NCBI RefSeq assembly: GCF_000418325.1
Contig: NC_021658.1
Coordinates: 6,063,501 to 6,127,500, forward strand
DNA length: 64,000 nt
DNA from: Sorangium cellulosum So0157-2
GTDB lineage: Bacteria > Myxococcota_A > Polyangia > Polyangiales > Polyangiaceae
Direction of reading: 5' to 3'
Shown here: one piece after another, positions 1 to 7,403 of the stretch
Position numbering within the stretch: the first letter of the stretch is position 1
How the letters are laid out: every line of letters begins with the position of its first letter
Program-made: the position numbers and the translations under genes
The notes under the pieces: generated by a model
The model's input: the letters and a program-made list of their open reading frames with translations, nothing else
Database searches by the model: none
Told to the model about the DNA's origin: nothing

Positions 1-1475
1 ACCGCTGGAGAGAGCGTATGTACTCTGTAGGGCTGGATGTCCACAAGGAATCGGTGGAAGCTGCCGTGCTGGATGAGGCGGGCAAGCTGCGCCATCGCGT
101 TCGCTTCCCCTGCACGCGCGAGGAGCTCGTACGCTTCGCGAAGCGGCACCTGGGCCCGCATGCCCGCGTGGCGCTGGAAGCGACGAGCAACACGTGGAGC
201 GTGGTGGAGGTGCTGCGCCCGCTCGCGGCCGAGGTCGTCGTCTCCAACCCGCTGCGCACGCGGGCCATCGCCGACGCGAAGATCAAGACCGACAAGATCG
301 ACGCGCTGGTGCTGGCGCAGCTGCTGCGCGCTGACTATCTGCCGCAGGTCTGGCAGCCCGATCAGGCGACGCAAGCACGGCGCCGGCTGATGAGCCGTCG
401 CGCGTCGCTGGTTACGGACCAGACGCGGGTCAAGAATCGCATCTACGCGGTGCTGCACCAGCGTCTGATCCACCCGCCCATTGGCGAGCTGTTCGGCACG
501 AAGGGGCAAGCCTGGCTGGAGACGCTGGAGCTGGATGGCGCAGGACGCGCCGCGCTCGACAGCGAGCTGCGGCTGCTCGGGCAGGTGGAGTCGGAGCTGA
601 GGCAACTGGACGAGGCGCTGGCCATCGACGGCTACGACGAGCCGCGCGTGCGGCTGCTCATGACGCTGCCCGGCGTGGACGTGGCGGTGGCGCAAACCCT
701 GGTGGCGACGCTGGGAGATATCAACCGCTTCCGCTCGCCCGACCATGCTGCCAGCTACCTTGGGCTTGTGCCCTCGACCTACCAGACCGGAGATCCCGAC
801 CATATCTACCACGGCCGGATCACCAAGCAGGGCAAGAGCCAGGCGCGCTGGATGCTGGTGCAAGCCGCGCAGCACGTCGGCACCCACCCAGGACCGCTCG
901 GCAACTTCTTTCGACGGCTCGCCAAGCGCAAGAACCGCAACGTGGCGGTGGTGGCTACCGCGCGCAAGCTGGTGACCATCGCTTACCACATGCTCAAGAA
1001 CAACGAGCCGTACCGCTACGCGGTGCCGCGCTCGACCGACACCAAGCTGGCCCGGATGCGCGTGAAGGCGACCGGCGAGCGGCGCCGGACCGGGCCGCCG
1101 AAGGGGCAGCCACGCTCCAAGGCCTACGGCTCGGGTGGGCGCACCCGCACCGTGCCCGCGCTCGACGCGATCTACGAGCGCGAGGGGCTGCCGCCGATCG
1201 CGCCGCTGTCCGACGGCGAGTTGCGGATGCTGCGGCACCAGAAGGTGCTCAAGCACGTCGCGCAGACCAGCCGGCCTCAGCGGCTGCCTCGTCGCGCCGC
1301 GGCAGCCGAGCCGCCCCAAGCTGCTGGGCCCGCCACCTCGCCTTGGCGTCCCGTCCAGCCGGCGTCCGCCCGGCGAGCGCCGGCGACAACGCCGCGGGCC
1401 AAGTCCACGCAGACCCCTTGTTCCAGTAGGAGGTCGACGTGAAGCGTTGTCCCGAGCTTGACACGTTCATAGGTA
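1..1475 (+). mobile_element. IS110-like insertion sequence, left end cut by window
   Basis: The element holds the transposase gene. Its left end lies outside the window. The right end is placed tentatively at the 29-bp sequence at 1447-1475, which recurs at 1625-1653 and separates two pieces of RHS genes. IS110 elements usually lack terminal inverted repeats, so the end cannot be fixed from this sequence alone. Confidence 0.45.
18..1442 (+). CDS. IS110-family transposase (DEDD recombinase)
   Basis: This is a 474-residue recombinase of the IS110/IS1111 type. The N-terminal RuvC-like DEDD domain shows GLDVHKES near residue 5, VALEATSNTW (acidic E) and KTDKIDALVLAQLL. The C-terminal Transposase_20 domain starts at LMTLPGVDVAVAQTLVATLGD and includes the GRITKQGKSQARW segment, which carries the nucleophilic Ser in this family. 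About 120 Arg/Pro-rich residues follow the usual end, so the protein is longer than most members (300-400 aa). Elements of the IS110 group are guided by a bridge RNA encoded in a non-coding end. Only 17 bases lie upstream here, so a left-end RNA would be outside the window. The family call is firm; the element's borders are not. Confidence 0.93.
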   Translation: MYSVGLDVHKESVEAAVLDEAGKLRHRVRFPCTREELVRFAKRHLGPHARVALEATSNTWSVVEVLRPLAAEVVVSNPLRTRAIADAKIKTDKIDALVLAQLLRADYLPQVWQPDQATQARRRLMSRRASLVTDQTRVKNRIYAVLHQRLIHPPIGELFGTKGQAWLETLELDGAGRAALDSELRLLGQVESELRQLDEALAIDGYDEPRVRLLMTLPGVDVAVAQTLVATLGDINRFRSPDHAASYLGLVPSTYQTGDPDHIYHGRITKQGKSQARWMLVQAAQHVGTHPGPLGNFFRRLAKRKNRNVAVVATARKLVTIAYHMLKNNEPYRYAVPRSTDTKLARMRVKATGERRRTGPPKGQPRSKAYGSGGRTRTVPALDAIYEREGLPPIAPLSDGELRMLRHQKVLKHVAQTSRPQRLPRRAAAAEPPQAAGPATSPWRPVQPASARRAPATTPRAKSTQTPCSSRRST

Positions 1476-1653
1476 GGTAGACGTACTGCTCCGTATAGTT
1501 CCTCAGCGCCTGCGGGTTGTTCGGGTGCGGCAGCGACTGGATCGGCAGGTCGTTCTCGTCGCGCGGCGCGTCCGACAGCCCGCCCGCGTGCTCCCGCCCC
1601 GTCGCCTCGACCAGCCGGTAGATCTTGTCCCGAGGTTGACACGTTCATAGGTA
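1447..1653. repeat. 29-bp direct repeat pair flanking an RHS fragment
   Basis: Copies lie at 1447-1475 and 1625-1653 and differ at one base. The sequence begins TTGTCCCGAG and ends TTCATAGGTA. On the minus strand each copy follows a Tyr codon of an RHS YD-type motif (ARYQY and EQYVY), so each marks a break in an RHS gene. They look like ends of an insertion element. Confidence 0.75.
1477..1626 (-). pseudogene. RHS/TccC-SpvB-like YD-repeat fragment
   Basis: Fifty codons read KIYRLVEATGREHAGG, then a DLPIQSLPHPN segment, then ALRNYTEQYVY, with no start codon of their own. The combination 'YRLVEATGREH' plus 'ALRxYxExYxYD' is typical of the RHS core of SpvB/TcdB/TccC-type toxins. The piece stops just before the expected Asp of the YD motif, where a copy of the 29-bp repeat begins. 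It differs in type from the neighbouring DUF6531 remnant, so it may come from a second RHS gene or a distant part of the same one. Confidence 0.6.
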
Positions 1654-2472
1654 CTGGTAGCGCGCGAATACGACCGAGCGCCCCCCGGGTGCGCGACTCA
1701 CGAACTCGATCTGGCCGATGCGCCCTGCGGACGCCGGTCGAAGCCGCAGGACGCGGCCGGCGCTGTCGGTGACCTGGGCCAGGCGTCCTTCGACATAGGC
1801 GAGGACGATCCGGTTGTTGAACGTATCGACCTACGCAGCGAGGCGGAAGCGATGCTGAGCCCGGTCGCCCGGATCCGGCTCGAACAGCAGGCGGTCTCCG
1901 TCGGGAAAATCGAGCGAGAAGCCGTTGCCCTCCCTGTGGAGCACCCAGCCATGCGGGCCGATGACGCCGGCGTCCCGCGAAACGAGCCCGAATTCCTCCT
2001 CGATGCCGTCGGCCGTGACGACGACGGTGCTCCGCCGGCGCAGCTCGACCGCCCATGCGAGGCTGTGGCTCCATCCAAAGCCGAGGCCGATGTCCCGCTC
2101 ACGCGCCTGGCTGCCGTACGATCGGACGATCTCGAGGGGCAGGGGGCCCGGAAGATCGACGTCCGCCTCGGGGACGGTGAACACCCGTCCGGTGACGACG
2201 TCGACCGGCTCGCCCTGGGCGACCTTTCCGCTGCCGCGGCCGCCGTGGTGGTTCGGGCAGCCGCCGCCGTCTTTGCCGGCGCCGCACGCACTTTTTCCTC
2301 CGCCTTTCGCCTTGTCGCCGCCGTTCTTGCCGCCGGCCCCCTGTCCTCGCGCCTTGCCCCGGCCTGAGGCTCCGCCACGCCCACCGCCGACGGCGCCTCC
2401 GCCCATGACAAATACGCCTGGGTTCATGCCAGGAATCGCCGGGATGTTGGGGACAGGGGCGGTGCGAGCCAT
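1645..2472 (-). pseudogene. RHS protein N-terminal part (DUF6531), broken
   Basis: The 213-residue open part starts MARTAPVPNIPAIPGMNPGVF and has a Gly/Lys-rich stretch with GGCPNHHGG (a PAAR-like/cytoplasmic-sorting type N-terminus). It then enters DUF6531 with GEPVDVVTGRVF, DLPGPLPLEIVRSYGS and LGFGWSHSLAW. An in-frame TAG at 1831-1833 interrupts it after HRFRLAA. Beyond the stop the same frame continues with convincing RHS sequence (VDTFNNRIVLAYVEGRLAQVTDSAGRVLRL) until the 29-bp repeat ends it at 1645. Such proteins are large polymorphic toxins delivered by type VI or similar systems. Here the repeats and the C-terminal toxin are missing, so the gene is dead or makes only a stub. Confidence 0.75.
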
Positions 2473-2630
2473 GAAGGAAACGCTGCCGGAGGTCGGTTGC
2501 CGCCGTCAATCCCCGCGACCCCCGCCGCGTTGAAGGCGAGCACGCCTCCGCAGGGTGTCCCGGCGCCACCGCCAGCGCGGCGCGACGGCGCCCGAGCTGC
2601 CCCTCGCCGGCGGCTCCCTCGCCGCCCCGC

Positions 2631-3614
2631 TCACCCCCCCGTCGGCCGCTCCAGGTGCCCGCCGAACTTGTGGCGCATCGCCGACAGCACCTTCTCGGCG
2701 AACGTGTGATCGTGCCGCGAGCGGAAGCGCGCGTAGAGCGCCGACGAGAGCACCTCGGCGGGCACCGCCTCCTCGATCGCCGCCATCACGGTCCAGCGGC
2801 CCTCGCCGGAGTCCTGCACGAAGCCGCTGTACCCGGCGAGCTCCGGGCTCTCGGTCAGGGCGATCGCGGTGAGGTCGAGCAGCCACGAGCCCACCACGCT
2901 CCCCCGCCGCCAGACCTCGGCGATCTCGCCGAGATCGAGCGCGTACCGGTGCTCCTCGGGCAGCCGCTCGGTCCCCGCGTTCTTCAGGATGTCGAACCCC
3001 TCCGCGTACGCCTGCATGAGGCCGTACTCGATCCCGTTGTGGACCATCTTCACGAAGTGGCCGGCGCCGACCGGGCCGCAGTGGAGGAAGCCCTCGTCCG
3101 CCGTGCTCTGCGCCTCACGCCGGCCCGGCGTGCGCGGGATGTCCCCCGGCCCGGGCGCGAGCGTCCGCAGGATCGGCTCCACCAGCGCGAACGTCTCGGG
3201 CGCGCCGCCGACCATGAGGCAGTAGCCGCGCTCGATCCCCCACACGCCGCCGCTCGTCCCCACGTCGACGTAGCGGATGCCCTTCGAGGCGAGCGCCCTC
3301 GCGCGGCGGACGTCGTCCTTGAAGTAGGTGTTGCCCCCGTCGATGATCACGTCGCCCGCGCCGAGCTTCTCGCCGAGCTCCTGGACCACGCGCTCGGTCG
3401 GGGCGCCCGCCGGGAGCATGACCCAGACCACGCGCGGCGACGCGAGCTGCGCCACCACCTCGCCGAGGGACGAGGCCGTCGCCGCGCCCTCCGCGCCGAG
3501 CTGCCTCACGCTGTCCTGGTTCAGATCGAACGCCACGACCTCGTGGCCGCCGCGCATGAGCCGGCGCGCCATGTTGGCGCCCATCCTCCCGAGTCCGATC
3601 ATTGCGAGCTTCAT
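2631..3614 (-). CDS. gnd: 6-phosphogluconate dehydrogenase, decarboxylating (short form)
   Basis: This enzyme oxidatively decarboxylates 6-phosphogluconate to ribulose 5-phosphate in the pentose phosphate pathway. The 327-residue protein begins with the Rossmann motif GLGRMGANMARRL. It then shows VVWVMLPAG and DVIIDGGNTYFKDD, the substrate-binding DVGTSGGVWG segment (residues ~118-127), and GPVGAGHFVKMVHNGIEYGLMQAYAEGF, which carries the catalytic Lys. The length matches the short, often NAD-linked form (about 300 aa) rather than the 470-aa GndA type. It stands alone, with no other pentose phosphate gene beside it. Confidence 0.93.
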   Translation of the reverse strand: MKLAMIGLGRMGANMARRLMRGGHEVVAFDLNQDSVRQLGAEGAATASSLGEVVAQLASPRVVWVMLPAGAPTERVVQELGEKLGAGDVIIDGGNTYFKDDVRRARALASKGIRYVDVGTSGGVWGIERGYCLMVGGAPETFALVEPILRTLAPGPGDIPRTPGRREAQSTADEGFLHCGPVGAGHFVKMVHNGIEYGLMQAYAEGFDILKNAGTERLPEEHRYALDLGEIAEVWRRGSVVGSWLLDLTAIALTESPELAGYSGFVQDSGEGRWTVMAAIEEAVPAEVLSSALYARFRSRHDHTFAEKVLSAMRHKFGGHLERPTGG

Positions 3615-3769
3615 CTGTCACGCTCCTGTCTGCGCCCGCGGGCGTATCACAGGGCGCGCCGCGAAGCGCGCCGCCGGCGCCGCGCCCGCGCCCGGCCGCC
3701 GCTCCTCGGGGCGGCCGCCGCTCCTTGGGGCGGCCGGGGACGGGCCCCGCCGCGGTCTCCGGGGGCGGC

Positions 3770-4798
3770 CTACCGCGGCCTCTGCCGGAGGGCGCCCATC
3801 ACGTGCTCGAGCGCGCTCCTCAGCGTGCTGAACACCGGGATCCCCTCCAGGCTGCCGCCGACCTCCAGGATGCGCCCGACCATCGCGGCCGGGACGCCGG
3901 AGACGATGCACTGGCTGCCGAGCAGCCTCGTCGCCGCGAAGATCCTGAGGAGGTGCTCGATCGTCGAGGCGTCGGTCGCCTGCGCGCCGGTGAGGTCCAC
4001 GATCATGAAGCGGGCGCCGTGCTGGACGACCGCGGCGAGCACCTCTTCCATCATCCGCGCCGCGCGCGCGCCGTCGACCGTGCCGATCACCGGCAGCGTG
4101 AGCACGCTGTCCCACACCTGGATGATCGGCGTCGACATCTCGAGCATCGCCTCGTGCTGCGCGCGCACCCGGTCGAGCTGCCGCCGGAGCTCGATCTGGA
4201 CGCGCTCGAGCTCCTCGTTCTGCTCGCGCAGCTGCGCGCTCGCGGCGGCGAGGTCGAGCGAGTTCTTGAGCATCGTGTACGTGGCGCCGACGTAGAGCGC
4301 GTACGTGGTCGCGCTCGCCAGCGCCTTCCGGTCGATCTGGCGCTGGTCCTCCAGGGCGAAGAGCATCGTGCCGATGGTCTTCTTGTAGACCTGGATCGGC
4401 ACGTGGAAGACGACGTCCGGGTCCTCCGCGAGGAGCCACGCGCGCGCCTGGTCCGCCTCCCGCGCCTCGGTCCAGGGCCCCTTGAACCACGCGGCGCGCT
4501 GCGCCTCCAGCGCCGCGACCATCCACGCGTCCACGACGACGCCGCCGCCCTGGGGCGCGCCGTACTCGAAGTTGCCGCGCTCGTACCGCGCCGCGATCCG
4601 CGCGCCGCCGCCGTCGTTGCCGAGCACGACGCAGAGCCGCTGGGACGGGACGATCCAGCGCGCGCTCGAGCAGACCTCCTCCCAGAGCGACCGCAGATCC
4701 GGCTGGCTCGCGAGCTTGAGGAGGATCTCGTTCAGGACGCCGAGGATGATCCACCCGCCGCCGGTCTCGTGGGGCTGGCCAGAGTCTGGCATCGCCAT
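3770..4798 (-). CDS. GAF + STAS domain regulator (RsbR-like)
   Basis: From the chosen start (MAMPDSGQPHET) the protein has about 342 residues. Residues ~15-170 resemble a GAF sensor domain (GVLNEILLKLASQPDLRSLWEEVCSSARWIV, then VFHVPIQVYKKTIGTMLFALEDQ). A coiled coil follows (AQLREQNEELERVQIELRRQLDRVRAQHEAML). The C-terminus is a STAS domain like that of stressosome RsbR proteins: STPIIQVWDSVLTLPVIGTVDGARA, FMIVDLTGAQATDASTIEHLLRI and GVPAAMVGRILEVGGSLEGIPVFSTL. The residue after DLTG that RsbT would phosphorylate is Thr/Ser-rich (DASTIEH). The frame is open 41 codons further upstream, but that part is Arg-rich and unlikely to be translated. No RsbS/RsbT neighbours are present. Confidence 0.8.
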   Translation of the reverse strand: MAMPDSGQPHETGGGWIILGVLNEILLKLASQPDLRSLWEEVCSSARWIVPSQRLCVVLGNDGGGARIAARYERGNFEYGAPQGGGVVVDAWMVAALEAQRAAWFKGPWTEAREADQARAWLLAEDPDVVFHVPIQVYKKTIGTMLFALEDQRQIDRKALASATTYALYVGATYTMLKNSLDLAAASAQLREQNEELERVQIELRRQLDRVRAQHEAMLEMSTPIIQVWDSVLTLPVIGTVDGARAARMMEEVLAAVVQHGARFMIVDLTGAQATDASTIEHLLRIFAATRLLGSQCIVSGVPAAMVGRILEVGGSLEGIPVFSTLRSALEHVMGALRQRPR

Positions 4799-5098
4799 CA
4801 GCGATCGGCGTCGAGCGGGGGACCCGCGGCGTCGGTCCGTGGTTCGATGAGCTGCGAGGAGGCCGCCGTCATGACGCTCCCCCGGGCCGCTTCCGCGCGG
4901 AGCCCCGCCTCGCCGATGCAAGCGACGGGATCAGGACCAGATCGAATCTCGGCACGGTGCACACTCCTCGCGCGCGGCGCGGCCGCATCCTACCGCGCCA
5001 TCCGCCCGCGGTGAAGGGGGGGCGCCGCCGTGCTCGCGCGCTCGCGGCGTCGTCGGCAGGCGACCCCGCGCCGCGCCGCCGCGTGCTACCGCTAGGGC

Positions 5099-5320
5099 AT
5101 GAAGATCAAGGCACGCGACGGCAAGGTCTACGAGGTCGCCTCCGCTCCGCCCGGCGGCAGCCACGAGGTGCGGCTCGACGGCAAGGTGATCGGCTCGTTC
5201 GTGCTCTTGCCGGACGAGACGCAGGTCACGGTGAAGAGCAAGCCCGCCACCGACGCGCTCCTCGTGGACATCGCCGATCGGTTCGTCGCCGAGGGCGGCG
5301 CGCCCATGGGCATCAGCTGA
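5099..5320 (+). CDS. small hypothetical protein, 73 aa
   Basis: I do not recognise this small protein. It is hydrophilic and appears to be one small beta-rich domain (GKVYEVASAPPGGSHEVRLDGKVIGSFVLLPDETQVTVKS) followed by a helix (TDALLVDIADRFVAEG). There is no signal peptide. Codon use is like its neighbours and the ATG follows 'gctagggc', so there is no strong ribosome site. Its reality rests on typical third-position GC and protein-like composition. Confidence 0.6.
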   Translation: MKIKARDGKVYEVASAPPGGSHEVRLDGKVIGSFVLLPDETQVTVKSKPATDALLVDIADRFVAEGGAPMGIS

Positions 5321-5328
5321 TCCCGCGC

Positions 5329-5348
5329 CGCGCCGACGCTCGACGGCG
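5329..5348 (+). terminator. possible hairpin after the 73-aa gene
   Basis: A perfect 6-bp stem (GCGCCG/CGGCGC) with an 8-base loop begins 9 bases after the stop codon. There is no T-run, so intrinsic termination is uncertain. Confidence 0.25.
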
Positions 5349-5417
5349 CGCGGGGCCGCTCGCGGCACCCCGCTGTCCTGCGCGCTCGCGAGACCGCGCT
5401 CCCGCGCGAACGTCAAC

Positions 5418-5447
5418 TTGACATCGGTGAGCCTCCTCGCACAGGAT
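5418..5447 (+). promoter_or_regulatory. candidate sigma-70 promoter for the YcaO locus
   Basis: A consensus -35 (TTGACA, 5418-5423) is followed after 18 bases by CAGGAT (5442-5447), which matches the -10 at three of six positions. It lies about 140 bp before the 171-aa gene that opens the YcaO-TfuA locus. Confidence 0.3.
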
Positions 5448-5587
5448 GGGACGGTCCACGGGCTCGACCATCCTGCGATGGTGCCTCGCGTCCCGACGAC
5501 CTTCGCCTGGCTCCGATCGAGATCGAGCGCGGCTGGCACGCGGGCGCGGTCGGAGCAGGACCGCCTGTTGCGACCACGGAGGCAACC

Positions 5588-6103
5588 ATGTCAGGCGATC
5601 ATGGCGAGATGTGCCCGAAGCCCAAGAGGGCGCCGCACAAGGATGAGGATCTGGTCATCGCGGCGGACAACGGGAAGATCTACTACCTCCGGCGAGAGCA
5701 TTTCATGCGACCGGAGTTCGAGATCACGCAGGAGAAGTGCGCCCCCTGTTACGACCGGACGACGGAGCTGCTCCGGCAGGGCGTCTCGCTCGCCTGGATC
5801 AAGCCTCGGCCCGGCAATCAGGCCTGCTATCTCGTCAACCTGTCCAGCCTGCGCCGGGTCACGCCGTTCGAGAAGCCGACCCCCAGGTCCGACAGCGATG
5901 ATCCGATCGAGGACGTGTTGATGGCCGCCGAGGGGGCCGATCTGGCGGCCGCCCAGGCCACCGCCTCGGCGCTGGCCATGGATCTCGACGAGCCCCAGGA
6001 GGCCCTGAGCAGGGCCGTCAAGGTGCTCGAGAGCGCCGAGCAGGCGGCCAAGTACGCGCGCGCCGCGATCGAGGGCCTCACCAAGGCCTCCAAGGCCAGG
6101 TGA
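5588..6103 (+). CDS. uncharacterised 171-aa protein upstream of YcaO-TfuA
   Basis: The start is well supported: GGAGG at 5578-5582 lies five bases before the ATG. The N-terminal half is a compact domain with three Cys (MCPKPKRAP, EKCAPCYDRTTELLRQG, GNQACYLVNLSSLRRV). After an acidic linker (SDSDDPIEDVLMAAEG), the C-terminal ~60 residues are an Ala-rich helix ending TKASKAR. There is no signal peptide. It ends 58 bases before the YcaO gene on the same strand and probably shares its transcript. It could be a partner, or even a substrate, of the YcaO enzyme, but it lacks the short leader plus Cys/Ser/Thr-rich core of a usual RiPP precursor. No function is assigned. Confidence 0.8.
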   Translation: MSGDHGEMCPKPKRAPHKDEDLVIAADNGKIYYLRREHFMRPEFEITQEKCAPCYDRTTELLRQGVSLAWIKPRPGNQACYLVNLSSLRRVTPFEKPTPRSDSDDPIEDVLMAAEGADLAAAQATASALAMDLDEPQEALSRAVKVLESAEQAAKYARAAIEGLTKASKAR

Positions 6104-6161
6104 GCGCGCGGCGCCCGGCGCTCGCGCGCGCGCCCCTCGGCACCCGCCGCAGACCCCGCGC

Positions 6162-7403
6162 ATGACCCAGCCTTTGCTGAAGGCGTTCCGGGAAGGCACC
6201 CACCGCCTCGTCCCCCCCGCGCAGACCCTCGCGCGGCTCGCGCCGCACCTCGCCGCTTTCGGCATCACCCGGGTGGCCGACGTCACGGGCCTGGATGTCA
6301 TCGGCCTCCCGGTCGTCATGGTCTGCCGCCCCAACTCCGCCTCTCTGGCGGTGTCCCAGGGCAAGGGTCTCACCGCGGATACCGCGCGGGCGTCGGGCCT
6401 CATGGAATCGATCGAGTCGTTTCACGCCGAGACGATCGATCTGCCGCTCAAGCTCGCCAGCTACCGCGAGCTCTCGAGGGCCTACCGGGTCGTCGATGTC
6501 GCCGCCCTGCCGCGCTTCTCGGTCAGCGCTTTCCACGAGCACCACCGGCTCCTCTGGGTCGAGGGCCACGACCTGCTCCACGACGAGCCGGTCTGGGTCC
6601 CCTACGAGATGGTGCACACGAACTACACGCTGCCGCTCCCGGCCGGCAGCGGCTCGTTCGTCATGAGCTCCAACGGCCTCGCGTCCGGCAATCACCTGCT
6701 CGAGGCCATCAGCCATGGCATCTGTGAGGTGGTGGAGCGCGACGCGACGACGCTCTGGCGGGCCGGCGGCGGCGCGGAGGTCCCCGGCTCCCGCGTCGAT
6801 CTCGACACCGTCGATGACCCTGCCTGCCGGCGCGTCCTCGCGCTCTACGAAGCGGCCGGCGTCGCCGTCGGCGTGTGGGACACCACCACCGAGCTCGGAT
6901 TGCCCTCCTTTCTCTGCCTCATCGTCGACAGCAAGCCGGATCCGTTCCGTCCCCTCTACGCCACCGAGGGGATGGGCTGTCACCCGGATCGTGGCGTCGC
7001 CCTGCTGCGGGCGCTGACCGAGGCAGCGCAGAGCCGGCTGACGTTCATCGCGGGCTCCCGCGACGACGGCGGTCGTGATCGCTTCGAGCGGGTGCGCCAC
7101 CCCGACTACGTTCAGCAGGGCCGCGCGCAGATCGCGCACCTGGGCGGTCCGCTCCGCGACTTCCGGCACATCCGTTCTGGTGGTGGGGACACCCTCGACG
7201 AGGACGTCGCGCGCGCGCTCGACGGCCTCCGTTCGGCCGGGATGGATCGCGTCATCGTGGTGGACCTGAGCAAGACCGGGCTCGACGTCGCGGTCGTCCG
7301 GGTGATCATCCCCGGGCTCGAGTCGGTCGATGACGTCCCCGGCTTCGTCCCCGGGCCGCGGGCCCGCGCGCGCAGGGCCGCGAGAGGAGCCGGGCGGGCA
7401 TGA
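6162..7403 (+). CDS. YcaO-domain ATP-dependent cyclodehydratase/thioamidase
   Basis: YcaO enzymes use ATP to activate a peptide amide and form azolines, thioamides or amidines. The diagnostic ATP/Mg segment is present at residues ~175-196 (SGNHLLEAISHGICEVVERDA), as is the second motif RALTEAAQSRLTFI at ~283-297. At 413 residues the size fits stand-alone YcaO proteins. The C-terminus (VDDVPGFVPGPRARARRAARGAGRA) lacks the clear PxPxP tail of many azoline-forming members. The last four bases (ATGA) overlap the TfuA start, which means translational coupling. TfuA-paired YcaOs are associated with thioamide formation, so that is the best guess here. The target is not obvious in the sequence. Confidence 0.9.
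   Translation: MTQPLLKAFREGTHRLVPPAQTLARLAPHLAAFGITRVADVTGLDVIGLPVVMVCRPNSASLAVSQGKGLTADTARASGLMESIESFHAETIDLPLKLASYRELSRAYRVVDVAALPRFSVSAFHEHHRLLWVEGHDLLHDEPVWVPYEMVHTNYTLPLPAGSGSFVMSSNGLASGNHLLEAISHGICEVVERDATTLWRAGGGAEVPGSRVDLDTVDDPACRRVLALYEAAGVAVGVWDTTTELGLPSFLCLIVDSKPDPFRPLYATEGMGCHPDRGVALLRALTEAAQSRLTFIAGSRDDGGRDRFERVRHPDYVQQGRAQIAHLGGPLRDFRHIRSGGGDTLDEDVARALDGLRSAGMDRVIVVDLSKTGLDVAVVRVIIPGLESVDDVPGFVPGPRARARRAARGAGRA

Noticed and set aside
2655..4295. 546-codon open frame on the plus strand
   Set aside because: It is antisense to gnd and the GAF-STAS gene, and its product is Arg/Pro/His-rich low-complexity sequence, typical of GC-rich shadow frames.
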